This document shows positions 1 through 7,901 of a stretch of 44,037 nucleotides of DNA, piece by piece. The notes under the pieces were generated by a model that saw nothing but the letters and a program-made list of their open reading frames with translations, was not told where the DNA came from and ran no database searches. The position numbers and the translations under genes were made by a program. This DNA comes from an uncultured Lachnospiraceae bacterium (GTDB lineage Bacteria; Bacillota; Clostridia; Lachnospirales; Lachnospiraceae): the NCBI GenBank assembly GCA_947564735.1, contig CANOEC010000033.1:1-44037 (forward strand). The letters are read 5' to 3'. Within the stretch, counting starts at the first letter, position 1. Each line of letters opens with the position of its first letter.

Positions 1-1
1 A

Positions 2-805
2 AAAGAATATAGAAATTATATAAAAAACTGGATTTTAGGCATAGATGATGAAATATGCTTTTGGGATGAGTATTTTCGTTTGAAGTCATATTCGGGAAAG
101 GAGGGGTATAAAAAGGCTACTGTATATGCACATCATTTCAGATATGAACAAGACTTAGAGAATGAAAAAGAATATTGGTTAGATGTTGGGTCAGGACCTC
201 TATCATCATGTGGAAGTGAGACTCAAAAAGCAGATTTACATTTAGTAGCGGTGGATCCTCTTGCAAATATTTATTCAGCTATAAAAGCAAAATATAAAGT
301 AAATACGAAAATTAAGCCGAAATATTGTATGGTGGAAAGGCTGGGAGAAAGTTTCTCAGCAAATATGTTTGATGTTGTTCATATGAGAAATTCGTTGGAT
401 CATTCTTACAATCCTATATTGGGAATTGCACAATTGATATATGTTTGTAAGCTTGGAGGGAGAATTATTTTACGGCATTATGATAATGTTGCAAAAAATG
501 AGAAGTATAATGGAATGCATCAATGGAATTTGGTGACAGATAATGATTCCTTTTTTATTTGGAGAAAGGATAAAAAATTCGATATAGGGAAAGTGTTTGA
601 AAAAAATATTGATATTGAGTTGATAGAACAAAGTCTTGAAACAGGGCTTGCATTTCATACTGTTGTGTTGAGAAAGAAAATGGATATTCAATTGGTAGAT
701 GATCCTACTAAATATATTTTGGAGGAAGAATTGTTTAGCTGGATGTTAAGGAATAAGCTGGAAAGTTTTTACAAGAAAAGAAGAGGATTATATAAAATAT
801 TATAA
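2..805 (+). CDS. SAM-dependent methyltransferase-like protein, 5' end outside the window
   Basis: The reading frame is already open at the first bases, so the gene starts upstream and only its C-terminal 267 or so residues are seen. A TTG at 80 is only an internal codon. The motif LDVGSGPLSS near nucleotides 179-208 fits the SAM-binding loop of class I methyltransferases. VVHMRNSLDHSYNP and LGGRIILRHYD follow as expected for that fold. It is clearly paralogous to the broken gene at 12596-13780: both share an N-[AS]-L-D-H motif, an [LM]-H-[KQ]-W-N motif and the same C-terminal layout. That paralog carries an N-terminal Rossmann-like module, so this one may have one upstream. The substrate is unknown; a role in modifying the surface glycan is inferred from context. 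The next gene starts 31 bp downstream. Confidence 0.75.
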   Translation, partial: KEYRNYIKNWILGIDDEICFWDEYFRLKSYSGKEGYKKATVYAHHFRYEQDLENEKEYWLDVGSGPLSSCGSETQKADLHLVAVDPLANIYSAIKAKYKVNTKIKPKYCMVERLGESFSANMFDVVHMRNSLDHSYNPILGIAQLIYVCKLGGRIILRHYDNVAKNEKYNGMHQWNLVTDNDSFFIWRKDKKFDIGKVFEKNIDIELIEQSLETGLAFHTVVLRKKMDIQLVDDPTKYILEEELFSWMLRNKLESFYKKRRGLYKIL

Positions 806-836
806 AATCGGACATGATTTAATGTGAGGAAAAAGT

Positions 837-1748
837 ATGAAAACCGAAAATTACTTAGTAAGCATACTCGTACTAGCATATAATGCGCAAGAATATATAA
901 TAGATATGTTGAGCAGTATCAAGGAGCAGACATATAAAAGAATTGAACTTGTAATTGCAGATAATGGTTCTGTTGATTTAACACAGACATATGTTTCAGA
1001 CTGGATAAAGGAGAATTCTTATCGCTTTGAGCGTACGGTATTTCATAAGAATAAAGAGAATATTGCACTGACTAAAAATATTAATTTGGGTTTATCGTTA
1101 TGCAATGGGAAATATATTAAATTTGCCTATGCAGATGACATGTTGCTTCCAGATTGTATTGAAAAGAATTATAATATGTGTGAAGAAAATAATTTGGAAG
1201 TTATTTTTTCAAATGTTAAATATATGGGTACAAATAAGCTGGCAAATTGGCGGGATAGTGAAATTCAATTTTATAAGATGCCAGCGTGCGAACAGCATAA
1301 GCGACTTGCAGTAAAAAATATTATATTGGCGCCGACCTTTTTTTGTCGTAAATCGGTACTAAGCAGGATGGGGGGATATGATGAACGATATAAATATTTA
1401 GATGATTATCCGATGTGGATAAAGATGACAGCTCATGGTATAAAATTGCATTATCTGAATGATGTAACGGTATTATATAGAATTCACGAAGAATCTTTGA
1501 CGTATGAAGGTATAAATACGAGAATTATAAATAAATTGTTTTTTGATTCGGATAGGAAATTATTTTTTAAAGAACGTTTGGGATTGCTTTATGAATATGG
1601 TTTTTATAAAGAGATAGTTTTCCAAGGTTTAGAATATATATACAAAAGTATTCTTATATATAATGGTAATCGTTGGAATCGAAGAAACCGAGTGGTTAGG
1701 AAGGAATATGAACAAATATGCAACAGTCTACACAGATACTTCTATTAG
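837..1748 (+). CDS. GT2 family glycosyltransferase
   Basis: This 303-residue protein has the GT-A fold signature of family 2 transferases. The N terminus VSILVLAYNAQEYI is followed by the nucleotide-binding segment VIADNGSVD and the metal-binding acidic motif YADDM near residues 99-103. A later acceptor-side motif, YLDDYPMWIKM, lies near residue 190. It should transfer one sugar from a nucleotide-sugar to a lipid-linked glycan at the inner face of the membrane; donor and acceptor cannot be read from sequence. The ATG has a GAGGA site at 826-830. The 3' end overlaps the next gene by 31 bp in another frame, suggesting translational coupling. There is no C-terminal module of the kind seen in other genes here. 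The codons are very AT-rich. Confidence 0.9.
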   Translation: MKTENYLVSILVLAYNAQEYIIDMLSSIKEQTYKRIELVIADNGSVDLTQTYVSDWIKENSYRFERTVFHKNKENIALTKNINLGLSLCNGKYIKFAYADDMLLPDCIEKNYNMCEENNLEVIFSNVKYMGTNKLANWRDSEIQFYKMPACEQHKRLAVKNIILAPTFFCRKSVLSRMGGYDERYKYLDDYPMWIKMTAHGIKLHYLNDVTVLYRIHEESLTYEGINTRIINKLFFDSDRKLFFKERLGLLYEYGFYKEIVFQGLEYIYKSILIYNGNRWNRRNRVVRKEYEQICNSLHRYFY

Positions 1749-2593
1749 GTGGAACAGGCTATCTTGGAAGAAGGATTATCAAAAAAATATTGTCGGAAAG
1801 CAATTCAATTGAGGTTATATGTGTTATCAGAAGGCAAACTGATATATCATATTTTTCCGATGTGGATAGGGTTCGTTTTTTTGTGTATGAGAAAAAAACA
1901 TTGCCAAATTTATTTATTGAAAACCAAATATGTGAAATTATTAATTGTTGTACGATATATGAGAAGAGCGGAACAACTGAGAAAGAAATCTACGAGGCAA
2001 ATTTTGGATTTCCATCAGATATTTTAATGGAGGCGATGACATATGGACTAAAGAGATTTCTAAATATTGGAACAAGTTTGCCAAAACATGTAAATCTATA
2101 TAGTTTTACAAAAAGAAATTTTGTAGAGTTTGGGAATTGTATTTGTAAAAGAAGTGGTATTTCATTTATTAATATTGAATTGGAAAATTTTTTTGGTCCT
2201 AATTCGGCGAAAGGCAATTTTATAGGGGACGCTTTACATAAATTAAAAATGAACCAAAATCTGGAATTAACTGATGGTGAACAGAAAAGAGATTTTATAT
2301 ATATTGATGATGTGGTTGAGGGGATTTATTGCGTTTGGAAAGCAAATCTTATAGGGATTTATAATATTCCTTTGGGCAGCGGAGAGAGTATTGCTATTAA
2401 AGAGCTTGTTACTTTTTTGAAGGACTTAACCAATTCTGCGTCTCTACTGCAGTTTGGAAAGATTGAAAAAGCAAACGGGAAAATAGAAACAAAAGCGAAT
2501 CTGGAGCAGATAGAAAAATTAGGTTTTGAGTTAAAATATCCTTTGAGGAAAAGATTAGAACAACTGATTGCAAGTGAAACATGTAGACTATAA
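1718..2593 (+). CDS. NAD(P)-dependent epimerase/dehydratase (extended SDR family)
   Basis: The protein has 291 residues. Its N terminus carries the dinucleotide-binding motif GGTGYLG at residues 11-17, so the ATG at 1718 is the natural start even though it lies inside the preceding gene. The catalytic pair of the SDR family is visible as Y128-x3-K132 (YSFTK). The segment FIYIDDVVEGIYCVW near residue 195 is typical of sugar-nucleotide epimerases and dehydratases. The likely role is to make or interconvert a nucleotide-sugar precursor for the neighbouring glycosyltransferases. The exact reaction (4-epimerase, 4,6-dehydratase or 4-reductase) cannot be assigned. The protein is slightly short for the family, mostly at the C terminus. 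Confidence 0.85.
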   Translation: MQQSTQILLLGGTGYLGRRIIKKILSESNSIEVICVIRRQTDISYFSDVDRVRFFVYEKKTLPNLFIENQICEIINCCTIYEKSGTTEKEIYEANFGFPSDILMEAMTYGLKRFLNIGTSLPKHVNLYSFTKRNFVEFGNCICKRSGISFINIELENFFGPNSAKGNFIGDALHKLKMNQNLELTDGEQKRDFIYIDDVVEGIYCVWKANLIGIYNIPLGSGESIAIKELVTFLKDLTNSASLLQFGKIEKANGKIETKANLEQIEKLGFELKYPLRKRLEQLIASETCRL

Positions 2594-2617
2594 TAGCGAA
2601 CTATGGGAAGAGCAGCA

Positions 2618-3571
2618 ATGAATAAAGGATTGCTTAGTATAATTATACCTATTTATAATGTAGAAAAATATTTGGAAAGATGTATTAATTCGGTGCTTGA
2701 TCAGACGTATCAGAATTTGCAGATAATTCTTGTAGATGATGGGTCTACTGATGGTAGTAGAGATATTTGTGATAAATATAAAATATTGGATGCAAGAATA
2801 AGAGTAATTCATAAGAGTAATGGCGGAGCGGCGGATGCAAGAAATAAAGGATTGCAAATTGCAGAAGGCGAATATATCGGGTTTGTTGATGCAGATGATT
2901 ATGTTGCTCTGGATATGTATGAACGTTTATATGACGCACTAGAAGAAAGAGGGTGCGATATTGCCTGCTGTGGAAGAATTAATCGTTTTGACAAAAGCGT
3001 AAAGTCGAGATTGCGGATAGATTATACAAAAAAGTGCGTTACTCTTCTAACCAATAAAAAGGCAATGAAAACTTTATTTTTGTATGATGGCATAGATTTC
3101 TCACCATGCGATAAGTTATTTCGTGTCAAGGTATTAAAAGGATTACAGTTTCCAACAGGTCGGTCTTCTGAGGATATCCCTGTCATTTATGAAGCCTTTA
3201 AAAGGGCAAATAGTGTAGTACATATCGGAAGTGCAAAATATAATTATTGTCATAGAAAAGACAGTAGTTCTGGGAGAAGGTTTTACCGTCAACGCATGGA
3301 TTATTTTTATTTTATACGTGACATTTATAGAGATGCAACAATTTATTATCCGATGTTGAATAAGGAAGCGGAAGTAATGTTGCAACGTGCTATAATTTTT
3401 ATGTGGAATGATATCAGGGATAGCAACAAAATATCGGGAGAGTACATATTGTTGGAAAAAAAGATGAAAAAATTGATGCTGCGTTTGCTGCCACGCTATA
3501 TTTTAAATCCGTACGTATCGAGAAATGAGTATGTAAAAATATTAAAGGAATTAGTGTGTGTCAGATTATGA
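2618..3571 (+). CDS. GT2 family glycosyltransferase
   Basis: From the ATG at 2618 the protein has 317 residues. The longer reading from 2603 adds only five residues, and the GGAAGAG stretch at 2606-2612 then serves as the ribosome binding site. LLSIIIPIYNVEKYLERC begins the GT-A domain, ILVDDGSTDGS is the nucleotide-binding strand, and FVDADDYV carries the metal-binding DxD-type motif. This pattern is typical of capsule and exopolysaccharide GT2 enzymes of about 320 residues. It should act in the cytoplasm on a lipid-linked glycan; the sugar is unknown. The 3' end reaches into the region just before the next gene's ATG, so the two are probably cotranscribed. Confidence 0.9.
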   Translation: MNKGLLSIIIPIYNVEKYLERCINSVLDQTYQNLQIILVDDGSTDGSRDICDKYKILDARIRVIHKSNGGAADARNKGLQIAEGEYIGFVDADDYVALDMYERLYDALEERGCDIACCGRINRFDKSVKSRLRIDYTKKCVTLLTNKKAMKTLFLYDGIDFSPCDKLFRVKVLKGLQFPTGRSSEDIPVIYEAFKRANSVVHIGSAKYNYCHRKDSSSGRRFYRQRMDYFYFIRDIYRDATIYYPMLNKEAEVMLQRAIIFMWNDIRDSNKISGEYILLEKKMKKLMLRLLPRYILNPYVSRNEYVKILKELVCVRL

Positions 3572-3590
3572 GGGGAGAAGCAATAGAAAT

Positions 3591-5015
3591 ATGAAAAGTT
3601 GCCAGAAGGTTTCTGTTAGTGTGGTTGTACCAGTTTATAATGTTGAAGCTTATCTTAGAGACTGTTTAAATAGTTTGCTATCTCAAACAACTCCTTTTTT
3701 TCAAATAATTCTTGTAAATGATGGTTCAACTGATCATAGTAGAGAAGTATGCGAAGAGTATTGCAAGAAAAATTATAATATGGTGTTGGTTAATCAAGAT
3801 AATCAAGGATTATCATCGGCAAGAAATTCCGGTTTAAGATATGTCAAAGGTGATTATGTAGTATTTGTTGATTCTGATGATTATATTACGGAGGATATGA
3901 ATGAGAGCATTCAAGAATTTCTTATGAAAACAAAAGTAGATGTCCTATATTATAATGCGGATGTTGTGGATGAATTACATGGGAAATATACAGAACAGTT
4001 AATAAGAAGTGAATTCTTAAATGGCTATATCATGCAGGGAATAGAATACTTTGAAAAATGTTTTCCAGATGATTATAGATGTTCGGCATGTTTAGCTGCA
4101 TATAAAAAAGATTTTTTAGATAAAAACAATATCTTGTTTCCTGATGGATTGTATTATGAAGATAATATTTTTTTTGTAAAAACTGTTTTGAACGCTGGTT
4201 CGGTATTGTGTGTTCCAAATTGTTTTTATATTAGGCGGCTCCGAAATGATTCTATTATGACCGGAAAAGTAACGGGAAAAAAATGTTTGGATCATATTGC
4301 AATAAATATTTTAATATGGAGAGAATTGATTGACTATCCAAATAAAGATTTATATTTACAGTTTTATAAGAAATATATTTCAACTCGAATCATGTCAACT
4401 TTTAGTTTCTTGGATGGATTCTCACGTAATAAAGAGATCAACAAAGAAATGTACAGAATGATGAAAATTTTTGTAAGTATGTGGATGCCGCTTTATGATG
4501 AGGGTTCAGTGAACTGGAATGATGCGTGTGCACTGCAATTAGTGTATAATTTTTTGTCTGATGCTGCGTTGGATAGCACTGAAGATAGCCAGATGGAATG
4601 TACGCATTTGGGAAATGTTATTCATAGAATATTGGTTCAAAATTTAAGCATCCTTCCTTTAAAGAATAGGAATAAACGGGTAGGAATCTATGGAATAGGT
4701 AAACATACAAAAGTATTGTTGGAACTATATCAGCGATATATTGGCGAGATAAATTGCGAATTGTTTTTTATTGTATCAGAAAAAAAACAGGATACTTTTA
4801 TGGGAAGAGAGGTTGTAACGTGTAATGAAATACCGATAGGTTCCGACCTTGTAATTTCCAGCCGAATATATCAGAATGAAATGTTTAACACTTTATTGGA
4901 AAGTGGTATCGAAAAAGAGAAAATTATCACATTATATGTTCCGCCTTTAGATTGTACATGCGACGTGATTACGTTCGCGGAAGTTGAAGAAAAAGGACAT
5001 ATGAGAGAAGGATAA
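3591..5015 (+). CDS. GT2 glycosyltransferase with C-terminal Rossmann-like module
   Basis: The best start is the ATG at 3591, behind AGGGGAG at 3571-3577; the in-frame GTG at 3558 lies within the previous gene. Residues 1-300 or so are a GT2 catalytic domain: VSVVVPVYNVEAYL, ILVNDGSTDHS and VFVDSDDYI are all in place. A linker follows. From about residue 360 a separate small domain begins with VGIYGIGKHTKVLLE, a strand-glycine loop-helix start, and continues through FFIVSEKK and DLVISSRIYQNEM. This second domain matches, in layout, modules at the ends of eight other proteins in this cluster. Its role is unknown; binding of a nucleotide or nucleotide-sugar is a guess from the fold. The protein is 474 residues, longer than a plain GT2 because of this domain. 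Confidence 0.85.
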   Translation: MKSCQKVSVSVVVPVYNVEAYLRDCLNSLLSQTTPFFQIILVNDGSTDHSREVCEEYCKKNYNMVLVNQDNQGLSSARNSGLRYVKGDYVVFVDSDDYITEDMNESIQEFLMKTKVDVLYYNADVVDELHGKYTEQLIRSEFLNGYIMQGIEYFEKCFPDDYRCSACLAAYKKDFLDKNNILFPDGLYYEDNIFFVKTVLNAGSVLCVPNCFYIRRLRNDSIMTGKVTGKKCLDHIAINILIWRELIDYPNKDLYLQFYKKYISTRIMSTFSFLDGFSRNKEINKEMYRMMKIFVSMWMPLYDEGSVNWNDACALQLVYNFLSDAALDSTEDSQMECTHLGNVIHRILVQNLSILPLKNRNKRVGIYGIGKHTKVLLELYQRYIGEINCELFFIVSEKKQDTFMGREVVTCNEIPIGSDLVISSRIYQNEMFNTLLESGIEKEKIITLYVPPLDCTCDVITFAEVEEKGHMREG

Positions 5016-5021
5016 CAGCTT

Positions 5022-6128
5022 ATGAAGAGTAAAGTGCTATCTATCTATTTCCCTCAATTTCATACAATTCCTGAAAATGACGAGTGGTGGGGAAGTGGGT
5101 TTACAGAATGGACAAATGTAAAAAGAGGAAAACCATTTTATTATGGACATTATCAGCCAAGAGAACCTTTACATGACAATTATTATGATTTATCTGATTT
5201 AAAGGTTTTGGAAAAACATACAAGAACAGCAAGAAAGGCGGGAATTAGCGGCTTTTGTTTTTATCATTATTATTTCCGAGGCAAAACATTGTTAGAAAAG
5301 CCTATTGAAAATTATAGAGATAATTCAAAGGAGCAGTTTCCATACTGCCTGATATGGGCAAATCAATCTTGGGGGCGTACGTGGTATAGATCCTCCATAG
5401 GGAATAAAGTACTTCTAAAACAGATATATGGTGATGAAGATGATTGGAGAAGGCAGTTTTATTATTTGTTAGATTTTTTTAGAGACAGCCGGTATATAAA
5501 AATTGATAATAAACCATTGTATATTATTTATATTCCTCAAGATATAAAATGCAGGAAGAAAATGTTTGCTTTGTGGCAGCAGTTGGCGAGAAAACATGGT
5601 TTTGACGGATTATTTCTGGTTGCCATGAATACATCATATGGAAAAGACAATAATTGTAGTCTTTATGACGCTTTTTTGGATTTTGAGCCGCTGAGATCGT
5701 TTGAAAATGATAAAACGTGGAGAAAACGTTTGGACGATTGGAAAAGCCGACATATTGATATTGTTGATAGAAATCGTTGCAGTTGGCTAAATAGAATTGG
5801 GACAAGGAACACCTATTCGTATGCATATCTTTGCAAAGCGATAGAGCGGGAAGCAAAACGGAGTAGTGATAAGACATTACCCGGTATTTTTCCGGGATGG
5901 GATAATACATCAAGGAAAGATGAAGCAGGTATTATCGTTAGTGGAAGTACTCCTGAAAAATTTAAAAGACATCTGATTAATATGTTAAAGATAGCTGATA
6001 GGCATTCTAAGAAATTTATTTTTTTGAATGCATGGAATGAGTGGTCGGAAGGTGCATATGTCGAGGCAGATAAAAGATATGGTTATGCATATTTACGTGC
6101 TATGCAGGATGTATTGGAGCGTAGATGA
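5022..6128 (+). CDS. WbsX-like / GH99-like glycan protein
   Basis: This 368-residue protein begins with KVLSIYFPQFHTIPENDEWW and continues GSGFTEWTNV, a signature of the WbsX family (Glyco_tran_WbsX), which has a GH99-like TIM-barrel fold. Other conserved family segments are GFCFYHYYF near residue 77, WANQSWGRTW near residue 112 and FLNAWNEWSEGAYVE near residue 338. Members sit in O-antigen and capsule clusters and are annotated either as glycosyltransferases or as glycoside-hydrolase-like proteins; the reaction is not settled. It starts 7 bp after the preceding gene, which suggests cotranscription. There is no signal peptide, so a cytoplasmic location is expected. Confidence 0.85.
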   Translation: MKSKVLSIYFPQFHTIPENDEWWGSGFTEWTNVKRGKPFYYGHYQPREPLHDNYYDLSDLKVLEKHTRTARKAGISGFCFYHYYFRGKTLLEKPIENYRDNSKEQFPYCLIWANQSWGRTWYRSSIGNKVLLKQIYGDEDDWRRQFYYLLDFFRDSRYIKIDNKPLYIIYIPQDIKCRKKMFALWQQLARKHGFDGLFLVAMNTSYGKDNNCSLYDAFLDFEPLRSFENDKTWRKRLDDWKSRHIDIVDRNRCSWLNRIGTRNTYSYAYLCKAIEREAKRSSDKTLPGIFPGWDNTSRKDEAGIIVSGSTPEKFKRHLINMLKIADRHSKKFIFLNAWNEWSEGAYVEADKRYGYAYLRAMQDVLERR

Positions 6129-6161
6129 AATTAGTACGCGTAATAGGTATTGGGAGTGGTT

Positions 6162-7046
6162 ATGCAAAAAAAAGTAGGAGTTATTTTGGTAAATTATAAT
6201 GGTGAGAAGTATATTGCGAACTGTGTAAATAGCTTGTTGAATCAAACTTATCACAATGTTGCAATTTTATTTTGGGACAATCATTCTAACGATAGTTCGC
6301 TAGAGATTATAAGGAAAACATATCCTCAGATTCATTTAGTGGAAAGTAAACATAATTATGGTTATGCAAAAGCTAATAACTTAGCGGTGAAAAAGATATT
6401 TCAGATGGAAGAGGATTTGGAGTATGTTTTGTTGCTTAATGTGGACACAGTAGCAGAACCATTATTGATAGAAAGTTTGTTGAGTAAAGCAGACAAGAAT
6501 ACGGTTACTACGGCTCATATTTATTTAGACAGATACGGTAAGCAAATCTGGTATGCTGGTGGAGAGTTACAGCTTGATATCGGTAACTCGGATCATTTGT
6601 ATCTGAAAAATTGTACAGAAGTACAAAGAGTTAGTTTTGTAAGTGGTTGCTGTATGCTAATTCATAAAGATATTATAAAAAGATATGGTTTGTTTGATCC
6701 AGCTTATTACATGTATTATGAAGACACAGATTTATGTATGAGATGGTACATGCATGGGGTGAATATGTATTATGTACCGGAAGCGAGACTATGGCATAAA
6801 GTTGGCGGAAGCATTGGAGGCGTGAGAAACCCGGCTAAAGAATACTATATGGTCAGAAATAGACTTTACTTTATAAATAAATACAAGAGATATATAAAAG
6901 TACGAAAGCTTTTCATACTATGGACAATGTTAAGAGATAGTTTATTAGATTCTTCGGAGTACAGTGGCAGCTTGATAAAGGCAGCCGGTTTGGGTATATT
7001 GGATTTCTATCTTAAGAATATGGGTTCAATGAAGCATAAGTTGTGA
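6162..7046 (+). CDS. GT2 glycosyltransferase, rhamnosyltransferase (WbbL-like) type
   Basis: The preferred start is ATG 6162 behind GGGAGTGG at 6152-6159, giving 294 residues; a TTG at 6150 is less likely. VGVILVNYNGEKYIANCV opens the domain, LFWDNHSNDSS is the nucleotide-binding segment and LLLNVDTV carries the acidic motif. The segment VSFVSGCCMLIHKDI followed by YYMYYEDTDLCMRW is characteristic of the GT2 subgroup that includes WbbL-type rhamnosyltransferases. The donor may therefore be dTDP-L-rhamnose, but no rhamnose biosynthesis genes are in the window. It is the last gene before a 267-bp break that contains a promoter. Confidence 0.85.
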   Translation: MQKKVGVILVNYNGEKYIANCVNSLLNQTYHNVAILFWDNHSNDSSLEIIRKTYPQIHLVESKHNYGYAKANNLAVKKIFQMEEDLEYVLLLNVDTVAEPLLIESLLSKADKNTVTTAHIYLDRYGKQIWYAGGELQLDIGNSDHLYLKNCTEVQRVSFVSGCCMLIHKDIIKRYGLFDPAYYMYYEDTDLCMRWYMHGVNMYYVPEARLWHKVGGSIGGVRNPAKEYYMVRNRLYFINKYKRYIKVRKLFILWTMLRDSLLDSSEYSGSLIKAAGLGILDFYLKNMGSMKHKL

Positions 7047-7147
7047 CTCAAAAGGAATAATGTCTCTTGGAACAGGAATTAAGATGGGGAAAATTAACTT
7101 GTTGAAAGGATTTTTGAACGTCGTAAACATTGCAGGCACCAATTAAG

Positions 7148-7176
7148 TTGTTGATAGTTTTATTATCTGTTATAAT
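7148..7176 (+). promoter_or_regulatory. Promoter with extended -10, upstream of the small module protein
   Basis: TTGTTG at 7148-7153 and TATAAT at 7171-7176 are separated by exactly 17 bp, and TG at 7168-7169 forms an extended -10. This is the best promoter match in the cluster. Transcription would start near 7183 and leave a leader of about 130 nt before the ATG at 7314. It probably drives the second half of the glycan cluster. The rest of the 7047-7313 gap shows only a weak 28-codon frame at 7060-7146, which I do not regard as a gene. Confidence 0.65.
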
Positions 7177-7313
7177 TTATTATAAATATATGGGATAATA
7201 GCCACATAGATATTAGTACGGCAAGTTTTAGCGTGATTAATGAAGTATTATAAACAATATGCGGGTTGTTAAGAAACAACTTTATGACATATAAAAAATA
7301 GGAGGGCAAAGAT

Positions 7314-7790
7314 ATGAAAAAAGGAATAATAGGAGCAATGTCATTGTTGGTAGGTGCAGCGGGAGGAGCCATCGGAGTAGGAAAGGTCACGGGGACGAAA
7401 ATAAATGACAAACAGCAGTTGGCAAATAAACATTTGGCGTTATTTCTTATGATGAACCAATGGGTTAAGGTAAAACAGGAAGGAAAGAGGCTGTCATCAT
7501 ATTTTGAGCGGAATGGATATGGAAAAATTGCCATATATGGTATGAGTTATGCCGGAGAGACATTAATAGAGGAATTAAAAGGCAGTAATGTTGAAGTTGC
7601 TTATGGAATTGATCAAAATGCGGATACAATTTATGCAGATGTAGATATTGTTACGATGGAAGACCATTTGGATGACGTAGATGCTATTGTGGTAACTGCA
7701 ATTACTTTCTTTGACGAAATAGAAGAGAAGTTAAGTGCAAAGGTAAGTTGTCCGATTATTTCATTAGAGGATATTTTGTATGAGGTTTAG
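7314..7790 (+). CDS. Small membrane-anchored protein consisting of the recurrent Rossmann-like module
   Basis: I do not recognise this 158-residue protein as a named family. Residues 4-26 are hydrophobic and glycine/alanine-rich (IIGAMSLLVGAAGGAIGVG), consistent with a membrane anchor or uncleaved signal. A helical linker follows. From about residue 69 it reads KIAIYGMSYAGETLIEEL, VAYGIDQNA, then DAIVVTAITFFDEIEEKL. This is the same strand-glycine loop-helix plan seen at the ends of eight enzymes in the cluster. No catalytic domain is attached. The start is secure, with GGAGGG at 7301-7306 before the ATG. It has its own promoter. A scaffold or regulatory role for the modular enzymes is possible but unproven. 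Confidence 0.75.
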   Translation: MKKGIIGAMSLLVGAAGGAIGVGKVTGTKINDKQQLANKHLALFLMMNQWVKVKQEGKRLSSYFERNGYGKIAIYGMSYAGETLIEELKGSNVEVAYGIDQNADTIYADVDIVTMEDHLDDVDAIVVTAITFFDEIEEKLSAKVSCPIISLEDILYEV

Positions 7791-7803
7791 ATTAGTGCTC
7801 CTA

Positions 7804-7830
7804 ATAATCCCCGGCATAGCTGGGGATTAT
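7804..7830 (+). other. Strong 12-bp hairpin between two cluster genes
   Basis: ATAATCCCCGGC and GCTGGGGATTAT pair over 12 bp with one G-T wobble around the triloop ATA. It lies just after the stop codon of the small module protein. No T-run follows on the + strand, so it is not a standard intrinsic terminator. It may stabilise the 3' end of the upstream message or cause partial termination. Confidence 0.5.
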
Positions 7831-7901
7831 AAAGTGTAGTAGAAAGGGTTGGGCACTGGATAATATAATCTCTTTTACAGTGACAAAACGGAGGCATTTG
7901 T

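Noticed and set aside
7060-7146. 28-codon frame in the gap before the small module gene
   Set aside because: The AAAGGA site is too close to the ATG and the product resembles nothing; a strong promoter starts right at its end.
7864-7869. Perfect TATAAT upstream of the GT-B glycosyltransferase gene
   Set aside because: No -35-like box lies at a suitable distance (the place reads AGAAAG) and there is no extended -10, so I did not call a promoter.
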